From Desulfobacula sp. (lineage in GTDB: Bacteria; Desulfobacterota; Desulfobacteria; Desulfobacterales; Desulfobacteraceae), in contig JABIYQ010000655.1 in the NCBI GenBank assembly GCA_018702715.1, forward strand, positions 1 to 34,797: a stretch of 34,797 bases of DNA, read 5' to 3'. The translations under genes and the position numbers were made by a program. Below the pieces are notes generated by a model. That model was not told where the DNA came from. It saw only the letters and a program-made list of their open reading frames with translations, and searched no databases. Below, piece by piece: positions 1 through 7,539 of the stretch (positions are counted from its first letter, which is position 1; each line of letters opens with the position of its first letter).

Positions 1-284
1 CCGGCAGGTTGATGATCGGAAAACAAGACGGGGCTCCAAATTTTTGCATGAGATTGTTTGAAATGGGCAAGGACGGCTTTACCCCAAGGCATACCCATGC
101 CTGGGAGCATGAAGTATTTGTCCATGCAGGCAAGGGAGAAGTATTTATAGAGAACAAATGGCATCCCGTATCAGCCGGCTCAGCCATATTTGTTCCGGCA
201 AATATTGTGCACCAGTTCAGGAACATTTCCGAACAAGCCTTTATATTTGTCTGTCTGATTCCTTCGGGAGCACCTGAATTATAA
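1..284 (+). CDS. small single-domain cupin protein, 5' end missing
   Basis: The reading frame is open to the left edge, so the ORF-track start (TTG at 9) is probably not the real one and the gene begins outside the window. What remains is about 93 residues of a cupin barrel: the first cupin motif is visible as HTHAWEHEVF, with two His and a Glu as likely metal ligands, then a Gly-rich turn and a second motif ending IVHQFRN with the last His ligand. The length and motif order fit the one-domain cupins that bind a divalent metal. Substrate cannot be told from sequence. Its stop overlaps the ATG of the next gene by one base (TAATG), so the two are probably translated together. The family call is firm, the function is not known. 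Confidence 0.8.
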   Translation, partial: GRLMIGKQDGAPNFCMRLFEMGKDGFTPRHTHAWEHEVFVHAGKGEVFIENKWHPVSAGSAIFVPANIVHQFRNISEQAFIFVCLIPSGAPEL

Positions 285-1909
285 TGGGTTTACGATCTTG
301 TGTAGGAAAAAACAGTCAATTTATAGTGGGTGTTCACAAGCCCGCGTTTAAGGTTAAAAATATGAGGGAACATGCGTATTTTGAAACTCTTGGACAATTA
401 GAAGACGGCACCAGGATTGACAATTGCGTCAATTTTCCAGAAGAAGATCTTTATGAGCCCCATGCAGATATAATCTATGAGATTGCCAACCCGTTTGCCT
501 TTAGGGGCACAACTTACATTAACTCTGCATGGGCTGATATAAAGGCTGCCCATCCTGAAGCAATACGTATTTTGGAGCCGGAACCCTGTTCTTTGATTAA
601 AAATTTTGAACAATTCTGCAAAAATAAAAACACAGGGACCAAAGAAAAAAAAGATCTTCTGGACATTCTGCCGCATCCACTGCTCATTGCACTTGCCCAG
701 TCTTCTTCAGATCCAGAAGAGCTGATACTTCTGGCTAAAAAATCATGCAAGATTCTTTTTGATTCCAAAGGCCGGACCCCTGCTGGAATCGGTTATAAAA
801 AAACAAAGAATAATTCACTTACCCCGGATATCTATGATCATGAGCTTTTTGAAGTTCTTGTGAACAATATTTATCTTCCGGATGACTATAAAAATACTCT
901 GGTATTAAAACCCGGTGTACAGGGAAACAATGAAATTACCGGAGAATATTTATCCCAAAATGGGAACACCCATGTTTTTGAATATTTGAGACGCAATTCC
1001 TATATTCCCTGGGGTCATTTTGCATCCAATATGGCAAATGATACCATACGTTACAAAGCTTGCGATCTTTGCCTGGAAGATATGACCGGTATTCGCCATT
1101 TATACTATCAGCGTGTATTTATAAGGCTTGCCCAAAGTCTTGACATTCGCTTTTCAGAAAAAAGAAAATGCCTTACTCAAAATGAACTTGAAGATCTCAG
1201 AAATAAAATACAAACAAAACTTAAACAATCCCCCGGCCCGCTCCTGGATTTTGACAGTTCCTTGTGGGGCTGGAACTTTGGATTTGGATATGCCCAGTCC
1301 GGACACAGACTTCATGCCTCCCACCAGATGATCCACCAGCAGAACGCCATGGTCCCAAAGTACGTTCAAACAAACTCAGATCAAAAGATTCCATCTTTTG
1401 CAAGCGGTGATCTAATCCATGATTTTATTGAACAATACAGAAAAGATAGCGGTAACCCTTTTTTTGAAACTTATTTAAGTGCCATAAAAAACAATACCAG
1501 AACAGATGGTAAAGCAATGGGTGAATCCTCCCTGATCCTGATGGAAGATGACCATACCATCTTGTTTGTACCAAAAGCCCAGATTTCCGAGTGGGAATTG
1601 CAACTTATGCCTAAAACCACCTGCGGCAATATTCTTGAAGCAAATACACAAATGCGCAGTTCACTGGACAAGGCTATCCTGACCGCTGTAAAAGTCATAG
1701 AATCTCTGGGTGCAAAAATGGTTACCACCATTGAATTTTCAAAACGATTTGATTCTAAAAGTTCTGACCAGCGCCTGCTTTATTCATTTCTCCCTAAACT
1801 TCCCCATGCACCGGACACATTTTCCGAAGCACAATTGAGATGGATCAGCGGATGTTACCCGGAAGATTTTGCCCATGCCTGCCGTATGGCAATCAAGAAT
1901 TTTAAATAA
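284..1909 (+). CDS. conserved hypothetical protein, possibly HIT/GalT-like in its second half
   Basis: A 541-residue soluble protein that I do not recognise by name. No signal peptide or membrane segment is visible. Around residues 325-350 is a His-rich stretch (SGHRLHASHQMIHQQ), and near residue 430 a segment of the form HTILFVPKA..SEWELQLMPK that recalls the strand-turn-strand of galactose-1-phosphate uridylyltransferases and other HIT-superfamily enzymes. This suggests, without proving, a nucleotidyl transfer or hydrolase fold. A short CDLCLED motif lies in the middle. The start at 284 is coupled to the cupin stop; an internal ATG at 362 (MREHAYF) is an alternative because the first 26 residues look unlike the rest. 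The following gene begins 10 bases after the stop, so the three genes probably form one transcript. Confidence 0.6.
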   Translation: MGLRSCVGKNSQFIVGVHKPAFKVKNMREHAYFETLGQLEDGTRIDNCVNFPEEDLYEPHADIIYEIANPFAFRGTTYINSAWADIKAAHPEAIRILEPEPCSLIKNFEQFCKNKNTGTKEKKDLLDILPHPLLIALAQSSSDPEELILLAKKSCKILFDSKGRTPAGIGYKKTKNNSLTPDIYDHELFEVLVNNIYLPDDYKNTLVLKPGVQGNNEITGEYLSQNGNTHVFEYLRRNSYIPWGHFASNMANDTIRYKACDLCLEDMTGIRHLYYQRVFIRLAQSLDIRFSEKRKCLTQNELEDLRNKIQTKLKQSPGPLLDFDSSLWGWNFGFGYAQSGHRLHASHQMIHQQNAMVPKYVQTNSDQKIPSFASGDLIHDFIEQYRKDSGNPFFETYLSAIKNNTRTDGKAMGESSLILMEDDHTILFVPKAQISEWELQLMPKTTCGNILEANTQMRSSLDKAILTAVKVIESLGAKMVTTIEFSKRFDSKSSDQRLLYSFLPKLPHAPDTFSEAQLRWISGCYPEDFAHACRMAIKNFK

Positions 1910-1919
1910 GGAATACAAA

Positions 1920-2345
1920 ATGCTGCTGCATGATTTTATTTATGAGTGGGATGGTAAAAGTAATAAAGGCGAAAAGCCTGTTTCATGGTGGCCGGGATCC
2001 TATCGGGTAAAAATTGTAAGGATAGCAACAGACAAGACCAATATCAGCTACCTTGTACACACTGCTGTAATTTTGAAAAATGCCAAGGCCAATCCTACAA
2101 TGAATACATCTTTAAAAAACTATATCCATAATTTTGCCCAGATAATATCAAAGGAATATGATCTTAATATCGACAAAACTTTGTGGATTGAGCTGGGTGA
2201 TGAAATCCGGGTAGCAAATTTGAACCCTGAACAAAAGCTGGTCTCCAAACAAAAGCTGGTCCCTGAAATACTTTATGCCGTATCCTGGCGACCCATCCGC
2301 CCCAACGAGCTTGCAATAATAAAATCCTATATTAAAGACATGTAG
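1920..2345 (+). CDS. hypothetical protein, 141 aa
   Basis: I do not recognise this family. I chose ATG 1920 over the ORF-track start at 1869 because it follows a TAAGGA ribosome-binding site at normal spacing and avoids a 40-base overlap with the upstream gene. The protein starts MLLHDFIYEWDG, has no signal peptide or membrane helix, and is rich in Trp (about five, including a SWW and a SWRP motif). A short internal duplication is seen at DNA and protein level (QKLVSKQKLV, from AAAAGCTGGTC repeats). It is the last gene of the small plus-strand run that begins with the cupin, and it ends 39 bases short of the convergent gdhA stop. Function unknown. Confidence 0.6.
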   Translation: MLLHDFIYEWDGKSNKGEKPVSWWPGSYRVKIVRIATDKTNISYLVHTAVILKNAKANPTMNTSLKNYIHNFAQIISKEYDLNIDKTLWIELGDEIRVANLNPEQKLVSKQKLVPEILYAVSWRPIRPNELAIIKSYIKDM

Positions 2346-2384
2346 AAAAACCAATAGCCCCTTAAATTTTATCTTACTTAAAAA

Positions 2385-3734
2385 TCAAACAATTCCCTGA
2401 TCCATCATTGAATCCGCCACCTTAATAAACCCCGCAATATTGGCACCATTCACATAGTTGCCCGGGGTTCCATATTCTTCTGAAGCAGAAAGACACGATT
2501 GATGAATATTTTTCATAATGCCCTTGAGTTTGTCTTCGACGTCTTCACGAGACCATTTGATCCGCATGGAGTTCTGGGACATTTCAAGACCTGATACTGC
2601 AACACCACCGGCATTGGCAGCCTTGCCCGGTGCATAGAGAATTTTATTATCTAAAAAGATGTCAACACCTTCCGGCGTCGTCGGCATGTTCGCCCCCTCA
2701 CTGACCATATACACACCTTTATTGATAAGGTTCTGAGCATCTTTGGCATTGATTTCATTCTGGGTGGCACTTGGAAAAGCGCAATCGGCTTTTCTGTCCC
2801 AGAGCGAATTATGATCAGATCCGGAATCCCGGGCTGTATACACAGATTCCGGATATTTTTCAGCGTAATCCTTAATTCTGCCACGTTTTGCATTTTTCAG
2901 ATACATGACATACCCAAGTTTTGCTTCATCAATACCTTTTTCATCATAGATATATCCGGAAGAATCAGAGAGCGTAACAACCTTTGCTCCCAGCTGGTTT
3001 AATTTTTCAGTGGTGTACTGGGCAACATTCCCTGAACCTGAAACCAGGCAGACTTTATCTTTAAGGTTTTCTTTCCTTGTGGCCAGCATTTCCTGGGCAA
3101 AAAAGACTGCACCATATCCTGTTGCTTCCGGTCTGATCAAACTTCCGCCCCAGTTAAGGCCTTTGCCTGTCAAAATACCTGAGAATTCATTTTTTAATTT
3201 TTTATACATCCCGAAAAGGTACCCGATCTCTCTACCGCCTACTCCGATATCCCCTGCAGGAACATCTGTATTATGCCCTAAATGGCGGAAAAGTTCGCAC
3301 ATGAAGTTTTGGCAAAATCTCATGACTTCATTATCTGATTTGCCCATGGGATCAAAGTCTGATCCACCTTTCCCACCGCCAATGGGTAGAGTTGTCAATG
3401 CATTTTTAAATACCTGTTCAAAAGCAAGAAATTTCATGATGGAAAGGTTGACTGAAGGATGAAAGCGAAGTCCCCCTTTGTATGGTCCAATGGCACTGCT
3501 CATCTCAATTCTAAAGCCTCTGTTAACATGAACTAACCCTTGGTCATCCAACCAGGGAACCCTGAACTGGATCACACGTTCCGGCTCTACAATTCTTTCC
3601 ATAATCCTGGCATGTCGATATTCAGAATTTTTATCCAGAACCGGTTTTACTGATTCAGCAACCTCTGTTACTGCCTGATGAAATTCTTTCTCAAAAGGAT
3701 CTCTTGCAATGACAATATCCATTATTGTATCCAT
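2385..3734 (-). CDS. gdhA: NADP-type glutamate dehydrogenase
   Basis: Encodes a 449-residue hexameric-type glutamate dehydrogenase, which interconverts 2-oxoglutarate plus ammonium and L-glutamate in the cytoplasm. The length matches the roughly 450-residue bacterial NADP-dependent class. The substrate-binding stretch GPYKGGLRF is near residue 83 and the catalytic Lys lies in PIGGGKGGSDFDP near residue 122; a GSGNVAQ nucleotide-binding turn follows near residue 233. The start is supported by an AGGAGAG ribosome-binding site just upstream of ATG. It is monocistronic, convergent with the gene at 1920, and divergent from the selenoprotein gene across a 271-base AT-rich spacer. I could not pick a convincing promoter for it. 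The assignment is secure; cofactor preference is inferred from family resemblance. Confidence 0.96.
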   Translation of the reverse strand: MDTIMDIVIARDPFEKEFHQAVTEVAESVKPVLDKNSEYRHARIMERIVEPERVIQFRVPWLDDQGLVHVNRGFRIEMSSAIGPYKGGLRFHPSVNLSIMKFLAFEQVFKNALTTLPIGGGKGGSDFDPMGKSDNEVMRFCQNFMCELFRHLGHNTDVPAGDIGVGGREIGYLFGMYKKLKNEFSGILTGKGLNWGGSLIRPEATGYGAVFFAQEMLATRKENLKDKVCLVSGSGNVAQYTTEKLNQLGAKVVTLSDSSGYIYDEKGIDEAKLGYVMYLKNAKRGRIKDYAEKYPESVYTARDSGSDHNSLWDRKADCAFPSATQNEINAKDAQNLINKGVYMVSEGANMPTTPEGVDIFLDNKILYAPGKAANAGGVAVSGLEMSQNSMRIKWSREDVEDKLKGIMKNIHQSCLSASEEYGTPGNYVNGANIAGFIKVADSMMDQGIV

Positions 3735-3914
3735 TTTCTCTCCTCTATCTTTTTAAAATTATATTTGGCCTTTGATGCAACGCAGTAGATGGGCCAAAAG
3801 ACAAGCAATTTCGTTTGCTTTATAAAATTTGCGGTCCTTATCTAAAGCAATATATAATGGGCAATTTTTAAAGAATAAAAATATTAGAAATAAAGGAAAA
3901 TAAATATCATAACA

Positions 3915-3943
3915 TTGACATGCATAAAGTGTATGGTTAGAAT
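3915..3943 (+). promoter_or_regulatory. sigma-70-type promoter of the HesB-like selenoprotein gene
   Basis: TTGACA is followed after exactly 17 bases by TAGAAT, a near-consensus pair. Transcription would begin near 3950, leaving a leader of about 55 bases with an AAGGAGAG ribosome-binding site before ATG 4006. Read by eye, not scored. Confidence 0.7.
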
Positions 3944-4005
3944 CAAAGTATTCAAGGGGCTAAATAACCCTGAAAAATAAATAATTGAATAAGGAGAGTT
4001 TTACA

Positions 4006-4323
4006 ATGATTGATTTGACAGATCCTGCTAAAGTGCAGATAAATGAATATTTCCAGGGCAAAGAACCTACGCCCATTAGGATTTTTCTAAATTCAGGCGG
4101 CTGAGGCGGTCCATCACTTGCCATGGCTCTGGATGAGCCAAAAGATACAGATGACAGCTTTGACGTTAAAGGCTTAAAATTTGTTGTTGACAAAGAATTT
4201 ATGCAAAAAGCTGAAAATATTAAAATCGATTTTACCGGGATGGGATTTCACCTTGATTCCAATATGGAAATCGAAGAATCCGGATGCGGAAGTTGTGGCT
4301 CCGGCGGTTCCTGTGGGGACTGA
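4006..4323 (+). CDS. IscA/HesB-like selenoprotein with in-frame UGA (Sec33)
   Basis: The ORF track lists only 4123-4323, but the frame is open upstream to ATG 4006 except for one TGA at 4102-4104. Reading that TGA as selenocysteine gives a 105-residue protein, MIDLTDPAKV... LNSGGUGGPSLAM ... GCGSCGSGGSCGD. The Sec sits where A-type iron-sulfur proteins (IscA, HesB, ErpA) carry their first conserved Cys, and the Cys-rich tail supplies the usual C-terminal pair. HesB-like selenoproteins are a known family in deltaproteobacteria. Supporting signs are an AAGGAGAG ribosome-binding site 7 bases before ATG, a near-consensus promoter, a SECIS-like hairpin after the UGA, a strong terminator, and selB in this same window. 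The family role would be binding or delivering Fe-S or another metal; the exact job of the Sec form is not known. A plain nonsense mutation is unlikely given intact sequence on both sides. Confidence 0.92.
4124..4140 (+). promoter_or_regulatory. bacterial SECIS hairpin
   Basis: TGGCTC and GAGCCA form a perfect 6-bp stem closing the five-base loop TGGAT. The stem starts 19 bases after the UGA and a G is the second base of the loop, both as described for bacterial SECIS elements bound by SelB. It lies inside the coding sequence and also encodes the residues after Sec. A second, weaker hairpin (CCAT/ATGG) overlaps it at 4111-4126. Confidence 0.75.
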
Positions 4324-4338
4324 TAATAACAATTCCCT

Positions 4339-4405
4339 TTAAGGGAAAAGGTGACCACTTATGTTGGCCACCTTTTCCCTTAAAAGTCTGTTTTTGTTTT
4401 TATTT
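4339..4405 (+). terminator. rho-independent terminator after the selenoprotein gene
   Basis: An 18-bp stem (TTAAGGGAAAAGGTGACC against GGCCACCTTTTCCCTTAA, one mismatch) with a 9-base loop is followed by a T-rich run from about 4388. It ends the single-gene transcript and may also slow transcripts arriving from thiN on the other strand. Confidence 0.85.
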
Positions 4406-4501
4406 TAAGATTTATTTATTTTTTCCTTTAAAGTGTTTTGATTGTTTTGGCAATTTAGATTAAAATATCTAATGCAAGACCCATCTTTACAATCCTACCC
4501 A

Positions 4502-4546
4502 GCCTAATCTTTTCAGGGCTAATCTTTTCCAGGTTAATCTTTCGAC
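4502..4546. repeat. 15-bp imperfect tandem repeat, three copies, over the thiN stop
   Basis: Three units of the form G(G/C)(C/T)TAATCTTTTC.. follow each other with a 15-base period. The unit nearest thiN contains its last codons and stop; the next two lie downstream and each repeats the Lys-Asp-stop pattern on the minus strand. Confidence 0.6.
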
Positions 4547-5169
4547 TTTATTACAATCAAACAACCATTTTTTATGGAAACTGATGCTAAGGTCTTTTTA
4601 AAGGAATTGCTGATACCAAGACAAGATCCCATCTCTAATGTTTTATTCGTCAGGGGATATTCAAGACCTTTTAAAGTTACTCCTGTTACTTTGTTTGTAA
4701 TGGGGATAATGGATAAAAAATCTTTGGGCCCGCCTTTAAGTTCTATAAAATCCCTTACTAGATGAATTTGATTATTCTTATTTATAATTCTGGCAGGTAT
4801 ATTTAGTCGGGCAAGTTTTTCTAATAAAAAGATATTGGCCAGTGTATGATCCATCCTGGAGCCGGTGACACCTAACAATGTGATGTCTGTTGCATTGTTT
4901 TCCAGAGCCCAGGAGAGGCAAAGTTCAGTATCGGTTTGGTCTTTTTGTGAAGAAAAGGTCAGAGTCTTTATTTGTTTTTTTTCAAAAAACTGTTGATCCT
5001 TTGGAAGGATTGAATCAAAATCGCCTATCATTACATCGGGTAAAATATTTAATGCTCTTAAATGCCTGGCACCGCCATCAGCACTTATAATCGTCTGAGC
5101 ATCCTTGATCCAGTCTAAAGTTTGTTTTGTGTAATCAAGGTCTCCATTGGCTATTATTACACATTTCAT
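4534..5169 (-). CDS. thiN: thiamine pyrophosphokinase
   Basis: A 211-residue cytoplasmic enzyme that transfers pyrophosphate from ATP to thiamine to give thiamine diphosphate. All family motifs are present in order: SADGGARHL near residue 29, PDVMIGDFDS near 44, QTDTELCLSWAL near 78 and GVTGSRMDHTLANI near 100, followed by the smaller beta-sandwich domain that binds thiamine and contains GLEYPL. The length matches the family. The gene stands alone, divergent from lptF with a 94-base spacer that must hold promoters for both. No thiamine riboswitch is visible in that short spacer. Confidence 0.93.
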   Translation of the reverse strand: MKCVIIANGDLDYTKQTLDWIKDAQTIISADGGARHLRALNILPDVMIGDFDSILPKDQQFFEKKQIKTLTFSSQKDQTDTELCLSWALENNATDITLLGVTGSRMDHTLANIFLLEKLARLNIPARIINKNNQIHLVRDFIELKGGPKDFLSIIPITNKVTGVTLKGLEYPLTNKTLEMGSCLGISNSFKKTLASVSIKNGCLIVIKSKD

Positions 5170-5226
5170 AGGCAGTTTAGTACCATGAAAACATATGAAT
5201 TAAAACCCGAATCTTTTTAACATATC

Positions 5227-5255
5227 TTGACTATTTGTCCGCTAACTTATATTTT
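5227..5255 (+). promoter_or_regulatory. probable promoter of the LPS operon
   Basis: TTGACT and TATTTT are separated by 17 bases. The expected start point near 5262 falls almost on the first ATG of lptF (5264), leaving nearly no leader; if translation begins at the second ATG (5279), the leader is about 17 bases. Read by eye. Confidence 0.5.
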
Positions 5256-5263
5256 TCCTGGAA

Positions 5264-6445
5264 ATGAAAAGTTTTAATATGATAAACAGATATATTTTTA
5301 AGGAACTACTGTCTCCCTTTGTCATCAGCCTGTTTTTTCTAACATTTGTTTTTTTGATGACACGAATACCGGAAATCACCAATATAGTCGTGAACTATAA
5401 CGCAGATATTTCGGCCATTGCGTTGATGATTATTTATACTCTTCCAAGATTTTTAGAATTTACCATTCCCATGTCAATTATGATTTCCATCCTTTTAACG
5501 ATCATGCGAATGTCACAGGAAAATGAGATCGTCGCGCTAAAAGGTGCTGGAGTATCCCTATATAAATTATTACCGCCAGTGCTGATTTTTTGTCTTTTAG
5601 GGGTTTTTCTAACAGTGGGTATTACTGTTTTTGGTGTGGCCTGGGGAAAATTATCCATTAAAAAGAAAAGTATTGAAATTGCAAGAACAAGTATTGATGC
5701 TGCTCTGCAGGAAAGACAATTTAATTCAGAGCTGGAAGATATCATGATTTATGTCTCCCATGTGGACATAAAAACAAAAGAATTAAAAGATGTCTTTATT
5801 GAAAACAGAAGAACAAAAGGGGTCATAAGCATTTCTATTGCTCCTTCAGGAAGATTAATACGGCTTAATGATGAGCAAGTATATACCATAAGACTTTATA
5901 ATGGAGTCATCAATCAAGTGGATATTGAGGATGGCTCTGTAAGCAATATTCAATTTGAAAATTATGATATTAATATTGATTTGAACCTCATGGATAAAGG
6001 CAAAGGGGAAATAGCCAAAGAGCTGGATGAAAGAAGCCTGACAGAACTGGTTAAGTATATAAGGTCAAAGCCTAAACATAAAGGGAACTTGAACTCAGCG
6101 CTCATGGAATTTCATGAGAAATTTTCTATTCCATTAGCCTGCCTGTCTCTGGGTCTGCTTGCATTTCCATTGGGAATTCAATCGGCATCTCTGAGACGTT
6201 CTTCCGGATTCGGGCTGGGTATTTCCTTTTTCCTTTTATATTATTTTCTACTGGCCATTGGATGGTCAGCAGGTGAAACAGGTGATTATCCTCCTGTTTT
6301 AGGTATGTGGCTGCCAGATGTCATTATGGGGGGAATAGGCATTTTTTTTCTTGTCAGAAATGCCAGGGAAGAACCGGTCACATTTCCGGCTTTTGTAAAA
6401 ACGGCTGTAAAGGCAGTCAAAAATAGAATTAAACGGAAAATATGA
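5264..6445 (+). CDS. lptF: LPS export ABC transporter permease LptF
   Basis: Inner-membrane permease of the Lpt machine that pulls lipopolysaccharide from the inner membrane toward the outer membrane; it pairs with LptG and the ATPase LptB. The 393-residue protein has three N-terminal membrane helices (about 13-35, 52-78, 98-125), a periplasmic beta-jellyroll-like domain (about 130-290) and three C-terminal helices, the standard LptF/LptG plan. The cytoplasmic coupling segment MRMSQENEIVALKGAGVSLY near residue 83 is typical. The start is uncertain: the ATG at 5279 (MINRYIFKEL) looks more like the usual N terminus, and neither site has a strong ribosome-binding site. It heads a thirteen-gene run; its stop overlaps lptG by four bases. 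LptB is not in the window. Confidence 0.92.
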   Translation: MKSFNMINRYIFKELLSPFVISLFFLTFVFLMTRIPEITNIVVNYNADISAIALMIIYTLPRFLEFTIPMSIMISILLTIMRMSQENEIVALKGAGVSLYKLLPPVLIFCLLGVFLTVGITVFGVAWGKLSIKKKSIEIARTSIDAALQERQFNSELEDIMIYVSHVDIKTKELKDVFIENRRTKGVISISIAPSGRLIRLNDEQVYTIRLYNGVINQVDIEDGSVSNIQFENYDINIDLNLMDKGKGEIAKELDERSLTELVKYIRSKPKHKGNLNSALMEFHEKFSIPLACLSLGLLAFPLGIQSASLRRSSGFGLGISFFLLYYFLLAIGWSAGETGDYPPVLGMWLPDVIMGGIGIFFLVRNAREEPVTFPAFVKTAVKAVKNRIKRKI

Positions 6446-7518
6446 CTCGTCTACATAAATATTGGTTAAAGGAATTTTTTAAATTTTTTTCTATCATCCA
6501 GCTGATGATCCTGGTGCTGTTTGTAATTATTGATTATCTTACTAGAATGGATAAATTTTTAAATTCAGACCTTTCCCTTATCGGCGCATTTGGATATGTC
6601 CTGCTTAAAGTTCCTTTCATGTTTGTTCAACTGACCCCGGCAAGTATTCTATTGGCAACAATTACGGTTTTTGCGCTGATGAACAGAAACAATGAGCTTT
6701 TAGCCATAAGGTCTTCTGGTATCAGTATCTATTATCTCGTAAAACCTGCCATCATGGTGGGTGTGACTCTTGGCGTTTTAATGTTTTTTTTGGGGGAAAC
6801 CATTATTCCTATTTCCATATCCAAGGCAAATTTTATTAAATACAATACAATAAAAAAAAAGAAGAATTATTTTTCTGCAAAAAAGGACATCTGGATAAAG
6901 TCTGAAAACAGACTGATCCACATCAACTTTTATGATCCTGTTAATCAATCTGTTGCAGGTATCACCATTACATCCTTAAGAAAAAATTTCACCCTTGAGT
7001 CAAGAATTGATGCTAAAAAAGGATATTTTGAAACAGGTAAATGGGTGTTTGAAGATATTATCGAGCAAACCCATGCGGAAAACACTATGGATTATGATGT
7101 AAAATTATACGATAAAAAACATATCCCCCTGACATTTAAGCCGGAAGACCTGGGAGATGTTGCAAAAAAATCCGTCGAAATGAGTTTTTTTGAATTGAAA
7201 AAATACGTTAATAAGGTTGAAGAAGAAGGATATAATGCAAGAACCTATAAAGTTGATTTAAATGGGAAAATCGCATTTCCCTTTATCTGCATCATTATGG
7301 CTTTGACCGGGGCGGCCACGGGTATGCGATCATTTGTAAAAGAAAATATTCCAGTGGCGATAGCCATTGGTGTTGTGATCGCATTTATGTATTGGATCAT
7401 GTATGGATTTTGCCTCTCAATGGGATATGGATCTATTTTGCCGCCTATCATAAGTGCATGGGCGGCTAATCTGTTTTTTTTGTGCTTTGGAACCCTTTAT
7501 TTAATCAACACTGAGTAA
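6442..7518 (+). CDS. lptG: LPS export ABC transporter permease LptG
   Basis: Partner permease to LptF in the LptB2FG complex. The 358-residue protein has the same layout: helices near residues 13-35, 50-75 and 98-120, a periplasmic domain with several short beta strands, then three C-terminal helices ending LVNTE-like at the membrane. The coupling segment ALMNRNNELLAIRSSGISIY lies near residue 75. ATG overlaps the lptF stop (ATGA), which indicates translational coupling. The stop is again overlapped by an ATG (TAATG) that opens only a 12-codon frame running into the waaA start region. LptF versus LptG order is assigned from family resemblance and the usual gene order. Confidence 0.92.
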   Translation: MTRLHKYWLKEFFKFFSIIQLMILVLFVIIDYLTRMDKFLNSDLSLIGAFGYVLLKVPFMFVQLTPASILLATITVFALMNRNNELLAIRSSGISIYYLVKPAIMVGVTLGVLMFFLGETIIPISISKANFIKYNTIKKKKNYFSAKKDIWIKSENRLIHINFYDPVNQSVAGITITSLRKNFTLESRIDAKKGYFETGKWVFEDIIEQTHAENTMDYDVKLYDKKHIPLTFKPEDLGDVAKKSVEMSFFELKKYVNKVEEEGYNARTYKVDLNGKIAFPFICIIMALTGAATGMRSFVKENIPVAIAIGVVIAFMYWIMYGFCLSMGYGSILPPIISAWAANLFFLCFGTLYLINTE

Positions 7519-7539
7519 TGACAGTAAAAAGCAAAGCAA

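Noticed and set aside
3010-3462. 150-codon plus-strand open frame
   Set aside because: It lies wholly inside gdhA on the other strand, and its translation shows no domain. It is a shadow of a strongly conserved gene.
5170-5263. Thiamine (TPP) riboswitch before thiN
   Set aside because: The thiN leader is too short and lacks the conserved riboswitch helices.
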